Assembly: GCA_004357435.1 (NCBI GenBank)
Contig: SMVS01000165.1
Location: 1-8,191 of the forward strand
Source of the DNA: Nitrospina sp.
GTDB taxonomy: Bacteria > Nitrospinota > Nitrospinia > Nitrospinales > Nitrospinaceae
DNA: 8,191 bases
Direction: 5' to 3'
Position 1 is the first letter of the stretch. Every line of letters starts with the position of its first letter. Of this stretch, positions 5,738-8,191 are shown piece by piece. Under the pieces are notes generated by a model. The model was not told where the DNA came from. It saw nothing but the letters and a program-made list of their open reading frames with translations, and ran no database searches. A program made the translations under genes and the position numbers.

Positions 5738-8191
5738 TTAACCGACGTAGGTAACCTTGCTGGCCGGGGTTCGTGTGTCCATATTTTTTCCGCGGTTGGT
5801 GTGGTCTTCAATTTCCGCGGCACAGCCAATCATCCGGCCATACAGAAAAGCGGTGAAGCTGGCCGACTCAATGTCTTTTTCCTTAATCTTGCCTGCCTGG
5901 TAATCCGACCAGACCACCTTGAGCAATATCACCGCGATCACCGCATCAATGTTGACGCAATAAACGTTTTTGCTGACCTTGTTTTTATACAAGGCCTCCA
6001 CCAGGTGATGATAAAACTCGAGAAATACATTGTACAATCCCTTCTCCTTGAAAAGTTTTTGCACATAGACTTCGCGCGGATCAAAGTTGACATCCTTGCC
6101 CTTGAAGATGGGATGATTGATGCAGGGCACCTTGGCATATTCCAAGTGGCCCAGCTCTTTTTGCTCTTTTTTGTATTTCGCGTACTGGACGGCATAATCC
6201 GTGGCCAGCTTTTCCAAATCAACCCCGTGGTTGGGGTCCGCGGGATCTTTCATGGACGTGTTTTTAAACTGTTCCATGAGAAAGGCCGCCGCTTCATACC
6301 CGTTGCCGCCATGAGCAAATCCCGTGTGAGTCATGAAACCGATGAAGCTTTTATTCACCTGAACCCGCTCCGGTTGTTCCGGTCCGTCGGCGCTGACCGC
6401 CCCTTTGGAGCCTTGCGCTGATATCGTGCCCGGCCCATTGGTGATGATCAGACCCAGCAAAACCTGAAACTCGAACAACTCGCCTTCTGTAGGCTCCCGC
6501 CCTATCAGCGCCATAAAAGCGGTTTTGGTGAAACTAAAATTGGGAATGAGGTCTTTCATTTTCACTCCACAAAAACTGTCTTCAGCATGCCGCTCGGCAG
6601 GCGCTCCGACTCCCACCATGGTACTGAAAATTTTTCCGTACCAGGGGAGGGCCACCAGAGTGGTCTGTGATATCTTTTTTTGTCTCAAGCTGGGCCAGGC
6701 CACCGTCGTCCAAGCCGCCGCCACCAGCGCGTCCATGGACAGGTTACCTTTCTCCTGTTTGGCAAAATCCTGGAGGAAGGTGAAGAACACGGATGAGCCC
6801 AACTTGGAGGCCGCCTCCAGCATGAGCGGAGCGCAATGATCTTCCCCGGAAGTCAGAAAAACATCCTTGTGAGCCGCCGCCGCCTGCAACACGTCCTTGG
6901 TATCGAAGGCGGCTTCCGGGTCGTCCATCTCGGTCAATTTGAACAGCTCCAAAAGAGCGGACGACGCGGCCATGGCCTTCTCAGCGGTTTTTTTACCGAC
7001 GATGGAGACCGCCGCCGACAACACCGTGTTGGGCGAATTGCCATTGGCGCGGGAAGCTTCTGCCGCCATCAGGGTGGGTTCGCCATGCTGATTGACGTAG
7101 GCGTTCAAAACCAGGTTGATCAATCCCCGGCCAAAATCGCTGGGGTATTTCTTGGTCATCGCATGGACCAGGTTTTCCTCGAAGGATTTCTGGGAAGCGT
7201 CTAAAATGGAAGTGTTATGAATTTGGGACACTTGGGTTTTGGGATCCATTCTGGAAGCGCCGCTGGCATCTTTAAGCGTTTCTCGTGAAAACTGGGCTCC
7301 GACCTGCAGTCTGAGGTTTTTAATCTGCTCGTTGTAGGGTTCAATCGCCTCCACCGGCGCCAAATCCAATTCTTTGGGCAGTTCAATGCCGTTGTTGTTG
7401 GCAAACCAGCATTTCAACGACAAATTACCGCGCGGCGCAAAATCGGGTTTCTCACCATTGAGAGCCATCACATGGGTGAGGGCTTCCGGGATGTCAGCAA
7501 TGTTGGTCACCAACGCCCCTTTCTTGGAACATACCGGATTCTGCGGCGTGAAAATTTCCTTCACACCAAAGTAGTCCATGAACCAGTTTTCCTTGGCAAT
7601 CGCGTCGTCCCCGGCGCCCGCCAACGACCCGGCGTGGCCGCAGGATTTGGTCAGCTTCGATTTCCACCGGCCGACCACGCAGGCGACGATCGGCTTGTCG
7701 GACTGGATATTTTTTTCATAGGTGCCGCCGGGCTCACTGTAAAGAACAGCGGCTTTTGTTCGGTCATCATTATTGAGCGCATAAATGAATTCTTTGGGGC
7801 CGTACTGAATATAAACGTCCTTGCCGCTGGACACGGAAGTGGTGGTGCCCCAGCCGGCCGTCGCCAGATAAACGGCGATGGTGGTGGTGAAGTTTCCCGA
7901 GTTTGAAAAGATGGCCGTCGATCCCTTGATCAAAGATTCATCGGGGTGACTGCCCCCCAAGGCTCCGCCAATGCGAACCTTGTTCCAGGAATCGGCAAGA
8001 CCCAGGCAGTTGCCGCCGAACAGGTCCACGCCATTGGTCTGGCAAATCGCCCGCATGATCCGGGAATCCTTGACCGACACTTTTTCAGTGAGGACGATGA
8101 CTTTTTTTAGTTTGGGATTCTGACGCACCGCTTCGGCGACACCATCCTTGACTCCGGAAGGCGGCAGATAAACCACGGCGGTGTTGAATTC
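5738..8191 (-). CDS. aclA: ATP-citrate lyase alpha-type subunit, N-terminus cut by window edge
   Basis: 817 codons are visible, numbered here from GAA at 8191; about 60-70 N-terminal residues of the CoA-binding domain appear missing. The GTG at 8176 is in frame but internal. Residues 1-240 match the succinyl-CoA synthetase alpha fold: GGNCLG, SNSGN, SEPGG (about 152-156), and the phosphohistidine loop CGHAGS with His186, the counterpart of His760 in human ACLY. The C-terminus (about 565-817) matches the citrate-synthase-like lyase domain: INHP with His693, a VNID motif with Asp749, YGR near 784-786, and a tail ending KVTYVG that recalls the human DDISYV region. The enzyme cleaves citrate with ATP and CoA to acetyl-CoA and oxaloacetate in the cytoplasm, a key reductive TCA step. 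It is much longer than ordinary AclA (about 600 residues) because residues about 290-560 form an extra segment that itself resembles citrate synthase. A beta subunit gene would be expected just upstream, outside the window. It probably belongs to the divergent 'type II' ACL group. Confidence 0.85.
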   Translation of the reverse strand, partial: EFNTAVVYLPPSGVKDGVAEAVRQNPKLKKVIVLTEKVSVKDSRIMRAICQTNGVDLFGGNCLGLADSWNKVRIGGALGGSHPDESLIKGSTAIFSNSGNFTTTIAVYLATAGWGTTTSVSSGKDVYIQYGPKEFIYALNNDDRTKAAVLYSEPGGTYEKNIQSDKPIVACVVGRWKSKLTKSCGHAGSLAGAGDDAIAKENWFMDYFGVKEIFTPQNPVCSKKGALVTNIADIPEALTHVMALNGEKPDFAPRGNLSLKCWFANNNGIELPKELDLAPVEAIEPYNEQIKNLRLQVGAQFSRETLKDASGASRMDPKTQVSQIHNTSILDASQKSFEENLVHAMTKKYPSDFGRGLINLVLNAYVNQHGEPTLMAAEASRANGNSPNTVLSAAVSIVGKKTAEKAMAASSALLELFKLTEMDDPEAAFDTKDVLQAAAAHKDVFLTSGEDHCAPLMLEAASKLGSSVFFTFLQDFAKQEKGNLSMDALVAAAWTTVAWPSLRQKKISQTTLVALPWYGKIFSTMVGVGAPAERHAEDSFCGVKMKDLIPNFSFTKTAFMALIGREPTEGELFEFQVLLGLIITNGPGTISAQGSKGAVSADGPEQPERVQVNKSFIGFMTHTGFAHGGNGYEAAAFLMEQFKNTSMKDPADPNHGVDLEKLATDYAVQYAKYKKEQKELGHLEYAKVPCINHPIFKGKDVNFDPREVYVQKLFKEKGLYNVFLEFYHHLVEALYKNKVSKNVYCVNIDAVIAVILLKVVWSDYQAGKIKEKDIESASFTAFLYGRMIGCAAEIEDHTNRGKNMDTRTPASKVTYVG

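Noticed and set aside
5711..6421. 236-codon open frame on the plus strand under the citrate lyase gene
   Set aside because: It is the complement of a well-supported coding sequence. Its translation has no family resemblance and begins inside the palindrome.
8186..8191. GAATTC (EcoRI site) exactly at the window end
   Set aside because: It could hint at a cloned fragment boundary, but the lyase frame continues through it and a six-base site at an edge is easily chance.

Overview
The window looks like a chromosomal segment from a Gram-negative autotroph of moderate GC content. The strongest clue is the large gene on the right (5738-8191, minus strand). It encodes most of an ATP-citrate lyase alpha-type subunit, the citrate-cleaving enzyme of the reductive TCA cycle. 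A divergent ACL of this size, next to ordinary Gram-negative housekeeping genes, would fit a nitrite oxidiser of the Nitrospinota or Nitrospirota type. That assignment is an inference from gene content, not a match I could compute.

Layout from left to right. (1) 1-184, minus: the N-terminus of a ZIP-family metal transporter, cut by the window edge. (2) 185-563: a divergent intergenic region. It holds a roughly 100-nt rod-shaped imperfect hairpin that would form the transporter's 5' leader, a TATACT -10 element just upstream of it, and an AT-rich region with a short direct repeat before the next gene. (3) 564-1991, plus: a bifunctional mannose-1-phosphate guanylyltransferase / mannose-6-phosphate isomerase that makes GDP-mannose. 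(4) 4122-2070, minus: a two-gene operon of a GT2 glycosyltransferase followed by a secreted HEAT-repeat protein. Their coding regions overlap by 17 nt. (5) 4123-4388: a divergent control region with a TTGACA promoter and a 9-bp leader hairpin. (6) 4389-5408, plus: a long-chain polyprenyl diphosphate synthase. (7) 5409-5737: a convergent gap with no convincing gene and a perfect 17-bp palindrome. (8) 5738-8191, minus: the ATP-citrate lyase subunit, truncated at its N-terminus by the window end.

Functionally the genes are a mixture rather than one pathway. GDP-mannose synthesis and the glycosyltransferase both suit surface polysaccharide assembly. The prenyl synthase supplies the quinone side chain for respiration. 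The lyase supplies acetyl-CoA for carbon fixation. The ZIP transporter imports divalent metal. No CRISPR array, tRNA, rRNA, transposase or integrase is visible.

The most unusual feature is inside the lyase. Between the phosphohistidine domain and the C-terminal citrate-synthase-like domain there is a large extra segment that itself resembles citrate synthase. The protein therefore appears to carry two citrate-synthase-like modules in tandem. The first keeps a His-Gly-x-Pro motif; the second has Asn at the matching position but keeps the downstream His and Asp.
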